A stretch of 41,944 nucleotides of DNA from NCBI GenBank assembly GCA_029219205.1, contig JAQXSY010000113.1, forward strand, positions 1 to 41,944, in the 5' to 3' direction. The DNA is from Bacillota bacterium (GTDB lineage Bacteria > Bacillota > Clostridia > Oscillospirales > CAG-272). Positions 41,209 through 41,944 of this stretch are shown here, piece after piece. Positions within the stretch are counted from its first letter, which is position 1, and every line of letters starts with the position of its first letter. The notes beneath the pieces are model-generated. The model had not been told where the DNA came from. It worked only from the letters and a program-made list of their open reading frames with translations, and made no database searches. Made by a program: the position numbers and the translations under genes.

Positions 41209-41775
41209 TTACTGCTTCCTATAACCGCACTTCGGGCATACTCCGTTTTCGTTCAGCGCGATACCGCACAGAGGGCAGCGGTCTTTCGAGCCTTCGGGCT
41301 TGTATTCCTGTGACGCAGCGTTCACGCCGCTGGTGAATGTCAGCTTAGCGATATTCAGCTTGTCCTTCAGAAGATCATAGACGATCTTGATCATGCCTTC
41401 AACAGTCATGGTTTCCTTTGTTACGACCAGACGGCAGTCGGGATAAGCGGTTGCCAGCTCGGTTTTGAACGCGGGTCCCTTCATTTTGTTAGAGGGGGCG
41501 CCGTCCCTGATGCCCTGCTCTTCATAGACTTTCAGTATTGCCGGCAGAAGCGGATCATCTTCGCGCAGAATCAGAGCATGGTCAAAATTCTTCAGAACCT
41601 CCCATGCCGTTTTCTGAATCTCGTTGCACGGGAAAACCATATTCACGCCCGGTTCGACAGTGTCTTCGACTTCAATGGTCAGAACGCCGGTATGTCCGTG
41701 CAGATACTGTGCCTCCCCTTTAAAACCATAAAAACGATGTGCGTACTGCAGGTCTAAAGTTGTAATGCTTCGCAT
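41209..41775 (-). CDS. QueD/PTPS-like protein with C-terminal zinc ribbon
   Basis: 188 aa. The zinc-binding histidines of the 6-pyruvoyltetrahydropterin synthase fold are present: YAHRF near residue 12 and YLHGHTG near residue 25, with FDHALIL at about 64-70 giving the catalytic His and TVEGM near residue 123 the pterin-anchoring Glu. The cysteine that normally lies four residues before HGH in QueD is absent (EAQYLHGH), with a Glu one residue earlier. The end has CPLCGIALNENGVCPKCG, a two-CxxC zinc ribbon not found in ordinary QueD. Queuosine or folate-type pterin chemistry is possible but not certain. GGAGG lies six bases before the ATG. It lies downstream of a Fur-type regulator. Confidence 0.8.
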   Translation of the reverse strand: MRSITTLDLQYAHRFYGFKGEAQYLHGHTGVLTIEVEDTVEPGVNMVFPCNEIQKTAWEVLKNFDHALILREDDPLLPAILKVYEEQGIRDGAPSNKMKGPAFKTELATAYPDCRLVVTKETMTVEGMIKIVYDLLKDKLNIAKLTFTSGVNAASQEYKPEGSKDRCPLCGIALNENGVCPKCGYRKQ

Positions 41776-41801
41776 GATAATCCTCCGTTAAATTAATTTA
41801 T

Positions 41802-41827
41802 GAAAACGCTCGTTTAAGCGCATTTTC
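41802..41827 (-). other. Hairpin between Fur-type and QueD-like genes
   Basis: On the minus strand GAAAATGCGCT and AGCGTTTTC can pair with a two-base bulge and a six-base loop. There is no clear T-run, so partial termination or mRNA stability between the two genes is only a possibility. Confidence 0.3.
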
Positions 41828-41837
41828 CTGATTTGGT

Positions 41838-41944
41838 TTATTCTTTGCCGGGACCCTTTTTTCCTTTGCATTCGGGACAAACGCCGTGAAAAATTATGTC
41901 ATAACCGGAAAAGTCAAATCCATGGGCGTCTCTTATACCGCTTT
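41838..41944 (-). CDS. Fur/PerR-family regulator, C-terminal fragment
   Basis: The minus-strand frame is open from the right edge and ends at TAA (41840-41838), giving the last 34 residues. HGFDFSGYDIIFHGVCPECK is the typical C-terminus of Fur-family metal-dependent repressors, with the CxxC that binds structural zinc. The DNA-binding domain lies outside the window. The wording of this end is closest to PerR-like members, which sense peroxide (inference). The QueD-like gene lies 62 bases downstream on the same strand. Confidence 0.75.
   Translation of the reverse strand, partial: SGIRDAHGFDFSGYDIIFHGVCPECKGKKGPGKE

Noticed and set aside
41022-41336. Plus-strand frame of 104 codons after the CNNM terminator
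   Set aside because: It starts inside the terminator, runs through the minus-strand terminator and into the QueD-like gene, and has no recognisable domain. A different 33-codon frame ending near 41222 reads like protein (PEETTDSPG) but has no start; too short to call a remnant.
1-41944. tRNA, rRNA, CRISPR arrays and insertion sequences
   Set aside because: Reading through the gaps showed no cloverleaf-like stretch, regular repeat-spacer pattern or transposase. Nearly all gaps are under 200 bases.

Overview
The window looks like a stretch of chromosome from an anaerobic, low-oxygen-adapted Firmicute of class Clostridia, probably an uncultured gut lineage (inference). The evidence is the mix of genes: a ferredoxin-dependent indolepyruvate oxidoreductase, an anaerobic sulfatase-maturase-type radical SAM enzyme, a PASTA-domain kinase with its PP2C phosphatase, a CD1247-type protein, a CotH-family kinase, PlsX, TrmFO and a corrinoid-activation protein. 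Base composition is near balanced by eye, with frequent GGA, ATA and AAG codons throughout. I see no rRNA, tRNA, IS element, prophage or CRISPR array.

Layout. 1-379: tail of a probable serine hydrolase. 427-5765: an aromatic 2-oxoacid/arylacetate gene set (iorA, iorB, a paaK-like CoA ligase, an ACT-domain protein), then a PfoR/EIIC-like membrane protein. 5808-8953: a ThyX-like protein of unknown function overlapping polA by one base. 8995-10502: an ECF sigma factor with its zinc-finger anti-sigma. 10703-12641: efp, a CD1247-type protein with a Cys/Asp tail, and an EamA transporter. 12657-16484: rlmN, prpC-like phosphatase and prkC-like PASTA kinase. 16526-21475: dprA, topA and trmFO. 21495-24329: plsX, rnc and an Elp3-like radical SAM protein. 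24365-28365: two polytopic membrane proteins (DUF2079-like and DUF6056-like) either side of yebC. 28384-30188: an anSME-type radical SAM enzyme translationally coupled to a nuclease-fold-like protein. 30180-30692 (minus): a small lipoprotein. 30724-32217: a DUF4445/RACE-type corrinoid activator. 32305-37862: a GH106-like hydrolase, an acyltransferase-like protein and a CotH lipoprotein. 37902-39344 (minus): an extracellular sugar-binding lipoprotein. 39693-40970: a CNNM/CBS transporter. 41209-41775 (minus): a QueD-like protein with a zinc ribbon. 41838-end (minus): C-terminus of a Fur/PerR-type regulator.

How the genes fit together. The first half is mostly core information processing (replication, recombination, tRNA/rRNA modification, translation, RNA processing) carried on one strand in short-spaced runs, with the Ser/Thr kinase-phosphatase pair and the ECF/anti-sigma pair as signalling modules. 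The iorAB-paaK-ACT run would interconvert arylpyruvates, arylacetates and arylacetyl-CoA. The right third is more accessory: carbohydrate handling, orphan radical SAM and corrinoid-activation enzymes, and surface lipoproteins.

The features I would look at first are: the ThyX-like protein without a recognisable ThyX RHR motif; the anSME-nuclease-fold coupling with no sulfatase nearby; the lipoprotein whose perfect -10 box lies where the mRNA would start at the AUG; the QueD homologue lacking the usual catalytic Cys; and the structured leader with a tiny ORF before the CNNM gene. No family assignment here was checked by a database search; all rest on recognised motifs.
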